DNA from: Naganishia liquefaciens
Lineage: Eukaryota > Basidiomycota > Tremellomycetes > Filobasidiales > Filobasidiaceae
Assembly: GCA_013423385.1 (NCBI GenBank)
Contig: BLZA01000032.1
Coordinates: 372,001-436,000, forward strand
Length of the DNA stretch: 64,000 nucleotides
Direction of reading: 5' to 3'
Shown: positions 45,772-60,646 of the stretch, piece by piece
How positions within the stretch are numbered: position 1 is the first letter of the stretch
Layout of the letters: each line of letters opens with the position of its first letter
Made by a program: the position numbers and the translations under genes
Notes under the pieces: model-generated
Told to the model about the DNA's origin: nothing
Seen by the model: the letters and a program-made list of their open reading frames with translations, nothing else
Database searches by the model: none

Positions 45772-47441
45772 ATGTTTTGGCCCTCGAGAAAGATCTTCGG
45801 ATCGCTTTTCCTGTGGCTCGGACCTCTCTCGTCTCTCGTGGCGTCCGAGAATCTTCCACAAGTCCGCCCGCTAAGCAACACTACAGCACCCTCCCTTCTA
45901 TCCAAAGATCATCAGTTGCACTATGACATTCAATTCCCTCTTTTCCACTACGATGCCTTCGTCCAATTCGACTTGACCATGAAGAAACGTATGTCATCCT
46001 CGCGGTCTCGAGCGCGCTACATCACCTAACGATACGACTAAGCAGGGCAGGTAATTGCCACTCATGTTCTTCCCACCGACCAAAACTCGACAGCTGCTCC
46101 ATCTACAGCCGTCCTTGTTTCCGACGCGCCGGCGGAAAATTCAGCTTTTCCTCATTGGCACGATAAGGAGACGATTCACCGACGTCAACTCAAATTGCAA
46201 TTCCAGGAGAGCAAAGTCTGTCGCGAACGCGCCATGCTCGAGAAACTGAGCCAACAAGCTCAGGCGATCAACGCCCGACTTGAAGCTCACAACAAGGCCG
46301 AGGGGAACAGGCTCGAGCAAGAGGCCGCGGATCTCCGCAGCCAAGCTCGAACCAACGTCATCCAAGAAGCCGTCAACAAGGCGACATCGGAAACGCTGGC
46401 ACAAGAAGCGGCAGAGCTTCGGGCAAAGACCAACCTTGAAGACAAACGCAGCGAAGCAAATCTGCAGGACGAGCAGAAGAACAGGGCTTGGGAGGAAGCT
46501 CTGGAGCGGAGAGAGGAGAAGTACAGGGCGTGGGAGGAAGATCTGGAGCGGAGGGAGGAGAAGCACAGAACTTGGGAGGAAGACCTGGAGCGACGAGAGG
46601 GGAGGAACAGAGCCTTGCAGGAGGACCTGGAGCGACGAGAGGAGAAGAACAGAGCCTCGGAAGAAGGCCTCAAGCAACAAGAGGAGAAGAACGGGGCCTG
46701 GGAGGAAGATTTGAGGCAACGAGAGGCACAGCTCTTCGAAGCCGTAAGCCCTCACAAGTATTGCTTAGCCAATTGTAGCTAACTTCAGCTCAGATCTTCG
46801 CCACGATCAGAGCCTTCTTCTTGTCGACTTCAAAGAAAGCCGCAACTCTGCTCAAGACATTCTTCCGTGTGCGTGCCTCTCAGCAACCCATCCGTGCCAA
46901 GTCACTGACTGTCTGCTTCCTGCTATTCCAGGAAAGGATTGCCACCAGCTCCACGTACTGGATGGTGCGCTACAAGATATTGACTTTTCTGTGTCACGCC
47001 TCAAACCTAAAGCCCGTTGATGTGTGCCTTTGGATTCGGACGCATTTCAATGTCAAGCACATCATCGCCGGCGCGCGGTCTCTGCCCAAAAGTATCGCCT
47101 TCGGCATCCCTCTCTGCCTGACGCTGCTCCTCGTATGTCTCAAGCGCGCCATTTCCTCCGTGCTACGACGTTTCCTGTTCGCCCATCGATCAGGAAAACC
47201 GTCACATGAACACAACGATCTCGCCGATGGTCGCAACATCGACCTAGTCCAGCGAAACCGCGAGGACAGACCCGCAAATGGACCCGTCATTCCTCGTAAA
47301 CGACGCGTTCGTTCTCCGGGCCCTGCTGCTTTGAAGCGATCCATGATGCCCAAGAATTGCGATGCCCAGACCAAAAGGGCACAATCGAAGATCAAGGGTA
47401 AAAAACGAAAACCCTCGAAGATTGCTCAAGTGCCTGTATAG
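45772..47441 (+). CDS. Secreted or membrane coiled-coil protein with 14-residue repeats
   Basis: Four exons join in phase: 45772-45988, 46046-46743, 46794-46868 and 46932-47441, giving 499 residues; the third intron is 63 nt, so retention would also keep frame. The N terminus has a signal-like IFGSLFLWLGPLSSLVAS. A linker is followed by a long charged coiled coil from about residue 120, ending in six tandem 14-residue units of the type EEKxRAWEEDLERR. After it lies a hydrophobic helix GIPLCLTLLLVCL and a strongly basic tail (RKRRVRSPGP, KIKGKKRKPSKIAQVPV). I recognise no family. The order signal, coiled coil, membrane helix and basic tail would fit a single-pass membrane protein with a lumenal or extracellular rod, or a nuclear-envelope-type protein. 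Function is unknown. Confidence 0.65.
46471..46722 (+). repeat. 42-bp coding minisatellite, six units
   Basis: Six contiguous 42-bp units each encode a 14-residue segment of the form E-x-K-x-R-A-W-E-E-D-L-E-R-R. The Trp and the LERR end are kept in most copies; the last two copies have drifted to LKQQ and LRQR. The unit length of 14 is two heptads, so adding or losing copies keeps the coiled-coil register. Confidence 0.9.
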
Positions 47442-47679
47442 CTAGTTCGTTCATTGTCTCTTGGGTCAAGTTGTATTTAAAATATTTTTCTGTCAAGTTC
47501 GCGTATTTAATCATGCTCTTTTCGCATTGGCGGCTTCGATTTCCCGTTAGACGGTATGGTCTGTCATCTTGACAATCCTCATGGCTATCCAGTTGATATC
47601 TACAACAACCCTTGATCTTCACCATCTATAAATGCACTGAACCTGCGAATTCAAATTCATTATCTCTCATATGCTGTCA

Positions 47680-50514
47680 CTACTGGACAGTGCTTATCAG
47701 CGCTACCGCGAGGACGACGACGGCGAGGACTGCAGTGTGCCTCGTCGCCTTTGGAACTGTCCGCAGAGTAGCTATTAGTGTCGAAACGGCGATCGTGGCG
47801 GGAACCCTACACTTACGACTGTCCGAAAGCAAACCACTACCTCCCTGCGCGGCATAATTGGTCAAGTTGAAAATCGAAACGGCCACACTGCTTCCACATA
47901 GTTCCTTTGACGACCCTGGGCATGAGGTTGTGCAGTATGTGTCGGGCAGGAATGTGTTGTCTCCAAGGGTGAAATTGGAACCGCAAAAGCACCTGCAACG
48001 AAGTGCTCAGCCAGTGAAAAGTGCACAGAGAATCCTTGGCACCCACTGATTGCCTTGCACCGCAGCCCAACCCGTCTGACCCTTCGCTCTGCACGCATCC
48101 AAGCACTTCTCCCTGGTCATATCCGATCGGGAAACATTGAAGGTGGATTGTCTGACCAGCGTCGGCGGAATCGATAGCGAATTGTGACCGAGACAACCCA
48201 TGTAGATGGCGGATTGATCAAGACCAACATATTGCGGGTTCTGATAGAACGCTCGAACTTTGGAAAGACCACCACACGTTGAGCTCGAGTCCCCTGTAGC
48301 GCAAGAGCAATCAGCATTGCACCATCATGGGGCGACGGCGATGATTACCTGGACATTTGCGATCACAGTATGAGTAGACGTTAAATGCGACGGGCCACAT
48401 CTCTTGTCCGCAAAGGCATGTCTGGCAAGATCAAGCAGATCAGCCAAGAACGTAACAAAGGCAGCCAAGTAACTTACCCAGCTGGAGCCTACCGCTTGCA
48501 AACCGGCGAATGGCATGTTGTTTTTGCTACAGCTCGCTTGACACCTGTACATACTTAGTATAAGGCGGGGCGCAACGAAGCACCGCTTACCTTGCAGGAG
48601 TGAGTCCAGAGTCGACATAAGACACGTTGCCGTCGAATACGCCAACTTTGTCTGTTGTGCCGTAACACCCGATGTCGTGCCAACCGGACGAATTGTCCAG
48701 CTTGAATGGCGCTTGCTGATCCTCGGGTGCCACCCAGTCGCCGTCGTTGACCAAGAAAGAAGAGACATCCAGCCCGGGTACAGCTGGATCGCATGTCGGC
48801 TTGTCACCGGAGGCTCCCCCTGTAAACGACTGAAGGTCAGCGACGAAGGGGATGAAGTGTGGTCGGATACTTGCAGAGTTTGTTGCAACCTAGGGACATC
48901 AACGTCAGTCAGCCAGCAGCCTACGACAGTGGCGGACACTACTTACCTGGTAATACGGGAACCGATACTGAATCCACTTGTGGATACGGCTCCTCTAGCT
49001 GTCCCCGCGCTGGCGGACAGGTCTTTGCGTTGTCCCTATCTTGCGTGGTCATGTATTTTGCCAGCACTGAGCATTCCGTAGCGGGGCTATAGGAGGAGGT
49101 CAGCCAGGCGTAGGGATTGCAGGGCTTTTCGGGAACTGACATCGATTTGTTGAGAGCAACGCAGTCTCCCGAGGCATTGAGCACGTCCGTCAGGACATCA
49201 ATGTCCCAGCTAAGAGTCAAAGATTAGACTCGGCTGCCTCATCTTGACGATGCATCTTACCCGTTGGTGAAATCGGCGTGGTATCCATAGCCCGTCGTAT
49301 CGCCATTGGCCCATGTCAATCTTCCCTTCAGGGGCTGACCTTTTGCTGATGCTATGGTCGAAATATGCCAGGTTGACTCGAAAAAGATTGTGGGAAGTTT
49401 GTTGGGATGGGTGTAGGGGCAACCTGTCCGAGCGGTGTTACTAAATCAGAATAGCGATGGTTCCTCCACACACATACCTCCGTCTCGAGGAGGATTGACA
49501 ACGGGATACTGTGATGAAGAGATCAGTTCATGCTCGCGCTCAGATTGTGCAGAGCTCACAGCCATATGGGAGTTATCCTTTTTGTAAAGATTTACTCCGT
49601 CCCAGCTACAGAATTTTCTGCTAGTAAGCAACCTTGAGGATCACCTAAAGGCAATTGTCTCACCAGGATGGGAAGTGAAAGGCTGTCTTCAAACCCCATG
49701 GACAGTCACGCGGAAAGTTGAAGTTATCGAGGCCCTGCGGAGTTATCAGGATACCATTCGACAATGAAGACGCCGCCGCTTACCAAGCTCTTGGTAAAGT
49801 CGGACCTGACTTGACAGATGAACTCGGCGGCTCGGTTAGGGATTGGCTTTTTGTTGGATGGGTCTCCTGCCAACATCCTCAGTCCCTTTGGGAAGGGCTT
49901 GACAGGTATTGATTGATCCTGTAGGACAGTCGTGAGTTGACAGGCAACTAAAGCAGGAGAGTGACTCACGACTCGGCCCAAGAAATAATAGAAACGATCA
50001 ACCGTTGGAACAGCCGTGAAGCTGCCATTCTTCTCTATCCAATATAGTTGCGGTTCCCAGTAATTGGACTTGTCGACACTGATACCCGCAGTCGTGCAAT
50101 TGGACGCTATTGACTCGTCGTAGTTGTATCCAGCGCCAAAATTGGAACCTCCCTGGGCGGGCTTAGCACAGTCGTTTGAAGCGCAAACGTCGGGACTTAC
50201 AAAGACACGATGCATGTGCGAGGACTGTAAATTCGGGGAGACAACGGGATCCAACTGTTCCCTAACCAAGGGATATAGGTAATCTAGTGAAAGGACATCA
50301 GCCAAATTGGCTTCATCCTCGCTCCTCTCGGGACTTTACCAAGATGGAAGCCATCCAACCCGAAATCATCGTCGCCCGGCTCTGCCGCAGCGAAAACTGT
50401 ACCGGGTAACATGTCAGGTGAGAATTGACGATATGGTTGTGCATTGGCCTTGAGTAACGAGACGGTGAGGACGAGTCCTGTGGAGACGAGCCCGCAAAGA
50501 GTAGGGGTCTTCAT
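47680..50514 (-). CDS. Secreted DUF1996 protein with two WSC domains and a probable GPI anchor
   Basis: The start at 50514 gives a signal peptide (LVSTGLVLTVSLLKANA). The first exons (50340-50514, then from 50283) encode the DUF1996 domain with SSHMHRVF, DKSNYWEPQLYW, CWDGVNLY and NGDTTGYGYHADFTNGWD. Two WSC cysteine-rich domains follow: one around WHDIGCYGTT, CQASCSKNNMPFAG and CLCGQEMWP, the second around YMGCLGHNSL, EKCLDACRAKGQTGW, CFCGSNFTLGDN and CTTSCPGSSKELCG. The C terminus is hydrophobic (TAVLAVVVLAVALISTVQ), as in a GPI signal. WSC modules bind cell-wall polysaccharide; DUF1996 has no firmly assigned activity. About ten short introns interrupt the gene. A longer one (donor near 48,950, acceptor near 48,822) joins LPG to GASGDKPTCDP in phase. 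The product is probably a wall-attached protein. Confidence 0.87.
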
Positions 50515-51424
50515 TATGGCTAATGGCGCAGATTGTCGTATCGTCTGGGATGGCCGGACAGCCGGTCGTCGATTTCTTAATCGCTGCCTGAGCGTATGTC
50601 GGTGTGGGATATCGCAATGGTCCAGCCTTTGCAGATTCCTGATGGCGAGGACGATGGCGCTTCGACAATTTTGATGGCGAGTCGACGCGATTGTCGACGC
50701 TGGCAATCAGTCAGCTTGGCGAGGTGAACAAAGTCGCGCTGTGCTCGAGATTTTGCAGGTTTCAGATTCTCTTCGATTGCTCGGATACGAAGTGTCACTC
50801 GTTTTTGCGCCAGCCAACGCGGACCCGTGCGATTGATGGATGATGGTTGACTTCCTTGACAGTTCACGTAGCGCTGATAAACGAATGATGTTGAAATCAG
50901 GGGAAGGCAGCAAGGCTGTGCAAGATGAAACGTTGCTACCGAACTTGGCAAGGAAGACAGCGAGAAAGCGCGAAAGGCTGAACCGATAAGATTGCGTTGG
51001 TCCCGGCTCGGCTTTTCCTGACGCGGCGACTAAGAACAAGCCACGCGAGCTTATTGCATCGAGCAATTATTGAAGCCACGCTAGGTGGACGCAGGCACGC
51101 GTTTGAGAATCGAGGGCGCGTTCTGTGGCGGAAAGGCTCTTTCTGCGAGCTTATTTTCGTACTCTCGTAGCTATACTGGTACTGTTGCAATCTATTGTCG
51201 AGCAGAGGGAGATGCGTACCCAAAACTCTCGAAAGGGTATTAGCATTCTGCGCGCAAATATCGTATGAATAGCGATTCGCGATTCGGCTGGTGGGCCTCT
51301 GCGGAGCGACGCTGCACTTGTTTCGTTGAAAAACCCATCTATCGTGTATGTTGTGAAGCCAGGTATGCCACGCATGTACAGGTGACTACCTCAAACCTAT
51401 GATATCAAGTCTTTTGCCGCCGAC
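50515..51424. other. Intergenic region upstream of the DUF1996-WSC gene
   Basis: About 900 bp between the start of the wall-protein gene and the stop of the mutase gene, both on the minus strand. Several short minus-strand frames occur but have no motif. It should contain the DUF1996-WSC promoter. Confidence 0.5.
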
Positions 51425-53315
<1,891 letters not shown>

Positions 53316-53697
53316 GACAGCAGTCAGGAAATTACTGTCGAATGAGCGATTGAGATTTTAGATATGGTTTGACACATCTCACAATCGCCTCTTGCTGCGA
53401 ATGCAATTCCCAGGAAAAGAAGACAAAATGCAAAGTGGAGTGTAGTCCGTGGTACAGCTCATGTCTCAGCTCGACGCGATCGCTTGACGGCTGCGGAATA
53501 TGAGAGCTAACAGGAGTGACGCAGTGACGCGAGATGCGGGGCTACACGTGCAGATGAACAGTGCCCGGGGTTCGCCGCGATGCGGTGTGATGACTTGTGC
53601 TAACCGTCAAGGCGGGAGGACTGTCGTGCTGAAGGATCTACCAGCATTGAAGACCCTCATCTAAGTCCCTTTCCCCTATCCATCGATAGGATCCGCG
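53316..53697. promoter_or_regulatory. Divergent promoter between the mutase gene and AMS1
   Basis: 382 bp between two start codons. It holds GC-rich blocks near 53,520-53,610 and no recognisable TATA box. Shared regulation of two glycan-related genes is possible but not shown. Confidence 0.55.
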
Positions 53698-56600
53698 ATG
53701 CCGCCTAAATCGTCGCTCAAGGGCGGGTATCCCGTAACCAACTTCGATGCCCGTGCGTGATCCGTTTGTCATACCGTTCATCGCTAACGTCTATACAAGA
53801 ACCGAAACATGTTCGTGATCTCACTCGTGTAAGCATCAATTGACGTACAACTAGCCTGTTATTTACCCGGATCTCATAGGATCGACTCAATCAATTCCTC
53901 GGGGGGCATTTTGAATCTCAGAACCTCTCTTCGGCGCTGTTCACTCATCGGATCGATTCCTCATCGCATCCCGCCAACATCAAGTTGACATACTGGAGCG
54001 CGCCCGGAAGATCCAAGCCGAGTTTCGAGGAAGCCGTCAAGAACCTCAATGGTAAGGGCAAAGAAGCCAAAAAGGGTATGGAATTCGGTTCGAGTTGGAC
54101 AAACCATTGGTTCAAGATCGTCGTCAAGATCCCCAGTTCTTGGCAGGATTACGAACGGGTTCAGTTCGAATTCGATAATTCAGGCGAAGCCATGGTATTC
54201 ACGACCGATGGTCTCCCCCTTCAGGGCTTGACCGGCGGTTTTGCAGGAGACCGAAGAGTTGAATTCATCATTCCCGAAAACATGCGAAAAGCGTCGTCTT
54301 ATACCTTCTACATTGAAGGCAGCTGCAACGGCATGTTTGGAATCAACAATACAGATCCGCCCGATCCCGATAGGTACTTTCGACTGGCGAGCGCCGATCT
54401 CGTTGTGCCGAACATGGAAGCATGGCGACTCATGTGGGACTTTGGGATATTGAAGCAGATTACCGAATCTCTGCCTTGGGAAACTCCGCTCACAAACAAG
54501 GCACTCTACGCTGCGAACGAGCTCATGAATACTTTCGAACCGGGCAGTCAGGAAAGCATCAAGGAATGCCGCAAGGTCGCAGAAACTGTCCTGGGCAAAG
54601 ACTGGGAGAAGCAAGTGGTCAAAAATCGCAAAGATGGCCGAAAGGATGCTGACGGAACGCTCTGGGGCGTTGGACATTGCCACATCGACACCGCATGGCT
54701 GTGGCCCATCGAGGTCACCCAGCAGAAGAGCGCCAGGTCGTGGTCGACGCAATGTGACCTGATGGAGAGGTATCCGGAGCATACATTCTCTTGCACACAG
54801 GCTCAACAGTACAAGTGGGTCGAGGAGCTCTATCCGTTGCTGTTTGATCGCATCAGGGCCAAAGTTGACGAGGGGCGTTTTCAACCCGTTGGAGCGACCT
54901 GGGTAGAAATGGACACCAACATGCCTAGCGGTGAAGCCCTGGCCCGACAATTCTTGTACGGGCAACGTTACTTCAACAGTCGATTCGGTATCATCAGCCC
55001 AACCTTTGTTTTGCCCGATACCTTTGGCTACGCCGCGCAGTTGCCTCAAATTAGCCGACTCGCAGGTTGCAAGTACTTCAAGACGCAGAAACTATCATGG
55101 TCCGAGATCAACAAGTTTCCCCATACGACCTTTAACTGGGTCGGACTGGATGGCAGTCAGCTCTTGACTCATATGACGCCGGTTGATTCGTACAATGCTC
55201 AGGGCAACATTGACGAGATTCGTCGTGGAATGACCGGTCACAAGAACCTTGAGGTGACCAGTCAATCCTTGTTGCTCTTTGGCAACGGCGATGGGGGAGG
55301 AGGTCCGACGCCTCCCATGCTGGAGAAGCTTCGCCGAGCTAGGGCTGTTGCGGAAAGCCAGCATTGCGGTGGTGGCGATATGCCTGTGGTGCGAATGGGG
55401 GAGTCGATCGATAGCTTTTTCGAATACGTTCAGGAAGAGACAGACCAGGGCGCGAAGTTGCCCAACTGGTATGTCGCCGACGAATACTGTGAATGAATGG
55501 CTGACATCAGTATCTAGGCGAGGGGAATTGTATCTGGAACTTCATCGAGGAGTGAGTAGTACGCACTTTCGAGGATACGTGGCTAATTATCTTCTGGTAG
55601 ACTTATACGACTCAAGGTAAAGTATTCAAACTTCAAGTGTGATGCGGTCGCTTACATTATCTTCCAGCCATCACCAAAGCAGGGAACAGGAAATGTGAGT
55701 TCCTGCTGCTTGAAATCGAGCGAACAGCCACTCTTGCTGGTTTGCACGACCGCCATTATCAGTACCCCAAAGCCGTCAGTACAATGATCAATATCTTAGA
55801 ACGCATCTTATTCTTGCCTTCAGGAATTGCACGGCATGTGGGAAAACCTTTTGCTATGCCAGTTTCACGATACCATGAGCGGCAGCGGTATCGCTATGAT
55901 TCACGAAGATCAGCGAGAAAAGTACCGGGACATTCTAATCAAAGGTAAACACTTGCTGGAAGAAGCATACAAGTCTCTATATCCAGGATCGACCGCGGTC
56001 ACCGGCTTAACAAAGCTAGCTTCCGCCGATCACTTGATGGCGATCAGTCCAATGCCGGGTATCGCTCGCAGGGAAGTGATTCCTGTCTGTCTCAAGGCTT
56101 TACCGGGAATCAAGACCGCTTGTGCTCAAGTCGATGCAAAGCGAAGTCGCGGATACATCATCGCCGAAACCGCACAAGCGGAAATCCCTGTGGCCAATGT
56201 GACCGGATTGTTTGGCGACAGCCCTCCCGTTAGCGCTCGAGAAATTCAAGCTGGCGTGTTCAAATTACAGAACAGCTCAATCGATATGACCATCAAGGAA
56301 GGAAGGATAGCGAGCATCTATGATCGCCTCGCTGATCGGGAACTCCTCGCCAATGGCCTCACCGCTGGTTTCGTCATTTACCGCGACCATCCCAGGTCTT
56401 GGGACGCATGGGAAGTTGACATCTCTCACTTGGAAACTCGGAGGGCTCTCAAATTTTCCCAAGTTAACATTTCGGAGGCGGGACCGGTGCGTGCGTCTGT
56501 TGCATGCGTGATCGATGATGGCGACAGCAAAATCACGGTGCAGGTGAGTGCGGCTCTCTGTGTTGCGCGATATGAGCTCACCCCCTTCAAGATCTCTCTT

Positions 56601-57781
56601 GACGCTATTGCAGGTAAGGACATATGGCTCACGATTCCGGAATCGCCTTGTTCACGCTGTTTGAATCAGCCTCTCTCAAGCCAAATGCGCGAAGCACACT
56701 TCGTTTCGACTGCAACGTGTAGGTGACGATCTTTCCGTAATGTCAAATTTGCTGACCGTTCTTGTTTAGCGACTGGCGAGAGCGGCACAAGTTTTTGAAG
56801 TGTAAGCAGGAGCGTCTGGATTCGCAAGTCGCAAGTCTGATGCGTGGACGAGACTAGTCGAATTGCCGGTCGACATTCACAGCGAAATGGCGACATATGA
56901 TGTCGCCTTCGGAACCTTGCAGCGCGCGACCCATCGCAACACTTCTTGGGAGACAGCCAAATTTGAAGTCTGCGCCCATAAATTCGTGGATCGTACGTCA
57001 GGTCTCGCTTTTCTGGACTTTTCAAGCTGACTCTGGCGGATTCCTAGTTTCTGATAACTTTGGCTACGGATGCGCTCTCCTCAGTGAGAGCAAGTATGGA
57101 TGGGCTGTCGAAGGCCAAACGATCCGCCTTAGCTTGCTTCGAGCGCCCACAGCGCCCGATCCCGATGCGGACCAAGGCCAGCAAAACTTTTCGTTTGCTA
57201 TCTACCCTCACGAGGGCACGTTTGCCCAAAGCGACGTTGCCGATGTGGCTTATGCGTTCAATACGCCTATGACCCGTAAATGGCGGCGGTAGCCACTTGC
57301 ATTGACTTTGGCTGACCTTGCTGCTTGATGTAGTGCGACACATGGCCAAGGCAGACAAGGAGTCCATGATCGAATTCCCTTTTGTCGTCGAAAACGCTTC
57401 GAACGTCTTGCTGGAGACTGTAAAGCATGCCGAGGACGGACATTCCATTATCCTTCGTGCTCACGAACACATGGGCGGGAAAGCCAGAGCGCAGATCCGC
57501 GTCAGGTAAGCCGTCAGTTCCGGCTCGTGGACAGACGGTAACTCTCCTTATACAGCTCTGAATTTCCCGTATTGAAAGCCTCGATTGTCGACATTCTCGA
57601 GAACGAGCTCGAGACAGTGACACTCGCAACTCGCAACGACGGTGACCAAGTCATCGCTGTGCCCTTCCGGTCTTACGAGATCAAGACTCTTAAGCTTAAG
57701 CTTGGTGAAAAAGCCAAGAGGAAGCAGAAGCGTTCTCAAAGCGCGTCGTCTGGAGGGTGGGTCAAGATCGAGACAGACTAG
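53698..57781 (+). CDS. AMS1: Alpha-mannosidase, GH38, vacuolar Ams1 type
   Basis: About a dozen exons; the first four, 53698-53752, 53800-53828, 53880-55468 and 55518-55551, join in phase. The protein is roughly 1,100 residues. Catalytic landmarks are [13 protein letters not shown] (zinc ligands His and Asp), FVLPDTFGY (nucleophile Asp), [19 protein letters not shown] (zinc His) and [17 protein letters not shown] in the beta-sandwich part. GH38 Ams1 trims free and vacuolar oligomannosides and reaches the vacuole by selective autophagy in yeast; there is no signal peptide here, which agrees. The C terminus ends WVKIETD. Donors include GTGCGT and GTATGT. Its neighbours on both sides are glycan genes. 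Confidence 0.95.
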
Positions 57782-58296
57782 TTCAGTCATGACACTGGCT
57801 CGACAGAGTGGCGATGGAGGAGTATGATCAGGAAATATGCAAATGATTGCTGAACTGCATCAGGAAACAAGAAACAAGAAATACGTTGTAAGACAGTAGG
57901 AAACCAGATATGTTATGTTGAGAATCGTGTAGAACCCCTACCCTCTGAGAGACTCTGTTGTTCTTCAATAGCCTCGACTTGTAAACATCTCTCGTATCAA
58001 ACAGGCCTGGGCATCCACGGCGGAAGCTGATTTTTAGGCGTTTCAGAATTTGTTTTAGAGTAATCGGACCGCATGCCACGCTTGCGCCGAACGTTTGAGG
58101 TGACAACGTGAACCCGGGTGCCTGGACCAGCGCTGCTGATTCGGCAGACGTCTTTGCGTCCATTAGAGCTCAACCAAGTGTTGATAGGATTCTTAACAAC
58201 CAACTATCCTCCCCTCGAAGACCCCTATCACGCCTCACACCCAACTCGCATGGCCATAGTGACGGGCACAGTGTTGATAACCTCGACCCTGACACA
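57782..58296. other. Intergenic region between AMS1 and the GT61 gene
   Basis: About 515 bp between tandem plus-strand genes. An AT-rich 3' UTR part occupies 57,830-57,960. A plus-strand frame from 58108 leads into the GT61 start and is probably leader. No other gene was seen. Confidence 0.5.
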
Positions 58297-60646
58297 ATGC
58301 CATTCGCCATAGGTCTCATACAACGGCGTCGGACCGTGTTTGCAGCACTATTGACGGCTTGCGTTGTCCTTGTGTTGGTGTTGCTCAATCCGTCGATATC
58401 AGAATCGTATGTGCGTCACACGAACTTCAGCCAAACATCGAATCATCACCAAAATGAGTCACGCAACAAACATCCGTGGACACGGCTGGTCTCCGGCGTG
58501 GATGGCTTTTACGTGTTCGAGAATGTGTATGTGAAGGACAGGCAATTGTGTAAGTTTGCAATTCCCCCGTGGCAGATTGCGATCTCAGACTCCTTACTGC
58601 AGTCATGGTTCCGCATCCACGGGATCCCCCACTGCCAGAACTCAGAAGAATCATTACCTCTGTTGTGCACGAAAACTACACCCGAGATCCAGGCTCTTAC
58701 CAAGTAACGCCAGCAGATCGGCTATTCCAGAGCGAAAACGACCACAACGGCGATTATCCCCAAGTACCGCGTCTCCGTGTCCTCGAAAGTAGTGAAGAAG
58801 CAAAGAAGGTGATTCCGGGATGGGGCGACCTCGAGCGATATGTGACAGAAGATGGAAATTCTTGGGTCGGAACTCCGCGGCAGGGCGGATGGCTCGATTC
58901 GTTTACCTCGCACAAGGTTCAAGAACCAGCGGTGCAGGTGTTTGACGGTGTCAATTGGTACCTCGCTGACGATCCTGCAATCACTGGATGGGGATCCCTA
59001 ATGCATCACTACTTGTAAGCTATCTTTGGATTCCGCTGCACCTTGTCTGACTTCCGCAAAGCCACTGGATGGGCGAGGATCTATTGGGGTCCTGGAAGGC
59101 ATACGTGAATTCCGTGTATGCACCAACGACGCTACCTCTCAACTTCGAAATTCCGGAATCCACCTCGCATTCGACGGAAGATGAAAGCATAGAAGCAGTC
59201 ACGGAGGAGGTGGAAGAGGCGTTGGCGCTTCCAGCAGAGGACGACTCGGATGTTCCGCAGAGGAGGAACGCTTTCCGCAGTCCCCTTGTCAAACGTGGAT
59301 GGCCGTTCTCATCGGGATACAAATTCAATGAACGCGACCTCGAGATTCGGCGACAGTATATTGATATGCCGAAAAGGGTTATCAGTCCGTGGTGTACCAA
59401 TTGGGAAGGCAGGGAGTTGAACGAAATGGTGCTGTTCAAAGCATTCAGGAATCCCAGTGAGTAATCTGATGATGCGCCGGCAGGTCTTCGCTCATGCTGG
59501 CTGTAGAGGCTTACAGACGCGATCAATGGCGCCAACTGAGTCAGGACCGACAATGGCGAATGTTTGACAGAGGTAAGACCACCTGGAAACGTATCGTACA
59601 AGGGCGCTCACTCCCGCCCTTTTCATCCAGTCGTCATCACGGACCGACATGCCGCACACAACAACAAGTCCTCCCAGACAGAGATTTGGAATAAGATGGC
59701 CCTCGGTATCCTGCATGAACCGCTTCCTGCCGATATTCCGCACTGGTTTACGGCTCCTCAAGACTCTCTTACGACGGCGCTCTCTTTGCCCTCCATACCA
59801 TTGGAGCGGTCTGCCTCGTCTGGCGGCAAAACCCATCGATCCCTGGCGGAAGACTTTGTGAAAATCGTGTATGTGGACCGTCAAAACAGTGATCGGAAAT
59901 TCGACAATGCGAGTCACGACGGACTGATGGAAGTGCTGGAGGACATGCACGAACACGGTGCTAAGTGGAAGGAGAGAGATAGTAGAGGCAAGAAGAAAGA
60001 AATCAAGATCAAGGTCAAGGTAGATGTCGTCAAATTCGAGCATCTGAGGGCTAAGGAGCAAATCCAAGCGATATATGATGCGGATGTAAGTCTCTTGAGC
60101 GCGGCACCAAGCAAGTCCTGATTTGCAATAGGTGATTCTCGGTGTACACGGCAATGGTTTGAGTAAGTTGATGGTTAACCGGAGCATTGAGGCACTGACG
60201 GCATGATCACAGCACACATCGTTTGGGCAAAACCTGGAGCTACTGTCATTGAGGTTTGTTATATTGAGTCGCTTGCTGTTCCATTTACTGACAACGTTCT
60301 TCATTTCAGGCATTCCCCGTCGGCAGTAAGTCTCTTTTTTCAACACTGCCTTACTTGAACTGATATCTCGTTCGATGTAGCTTTCATCCGCGACTATGAA
60401 CTGTTGTCATTCGCGCTGAATCACGAATACTATGCGGTGTGGGCGGACAGGGTGTATACAAAGGACGAATGGATACATAATCACGGGAACATCGAGGCTG
60501 GAAAGCTTCATGATGGGACTGAGATACAGGTGAGTGGCTATTGATCTGAGACTCTGCTTGACCTGATGAAGGACGGCTTTCCGCTGCAGCTGGACTCTGC
60601 ATTCATAAAATCGCTAATCAAGAAAGCGGTAAAGAGCATGAGATAA
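58297..60646 (+). CDS. Type II membrane glycosyltransferase, GT61 (DUF563) family
   Basis: The start at 58297 gives a short basic N terminus and a signal anchor (VFAALLTACVVLVLVLL). About ten exons yield roughly 630 residues. The C-terminal half has the GT61 core: VVITDRHAAHN, KIVYVDRQNSDRKF, ILGVHGNGLTHIVWAKPGA, TVIEAFPVGTFIRDYELLS and NHEYYAVWAD. Members transfer xylose, arabinose or GlcNAc in the Golgi or ER; substrate cannot be read from sequence. An acidic insert around SIEAVTEEVEEALALPAEDD sits in the stem region. Two of the last exons are very short (about 15-45 nt), near 60,210-60,330. It is tandem with AMS1. Confidence 0.87.

Noticed and set aside
48860-48900. Small extra exon in the DUF1996-WSC gene (reading CNKLC)
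   Set aside because: Including it breaks the frame of the following WSC exon; skipping it with one longer intron joins LPG to GASGDKPTC in phase.
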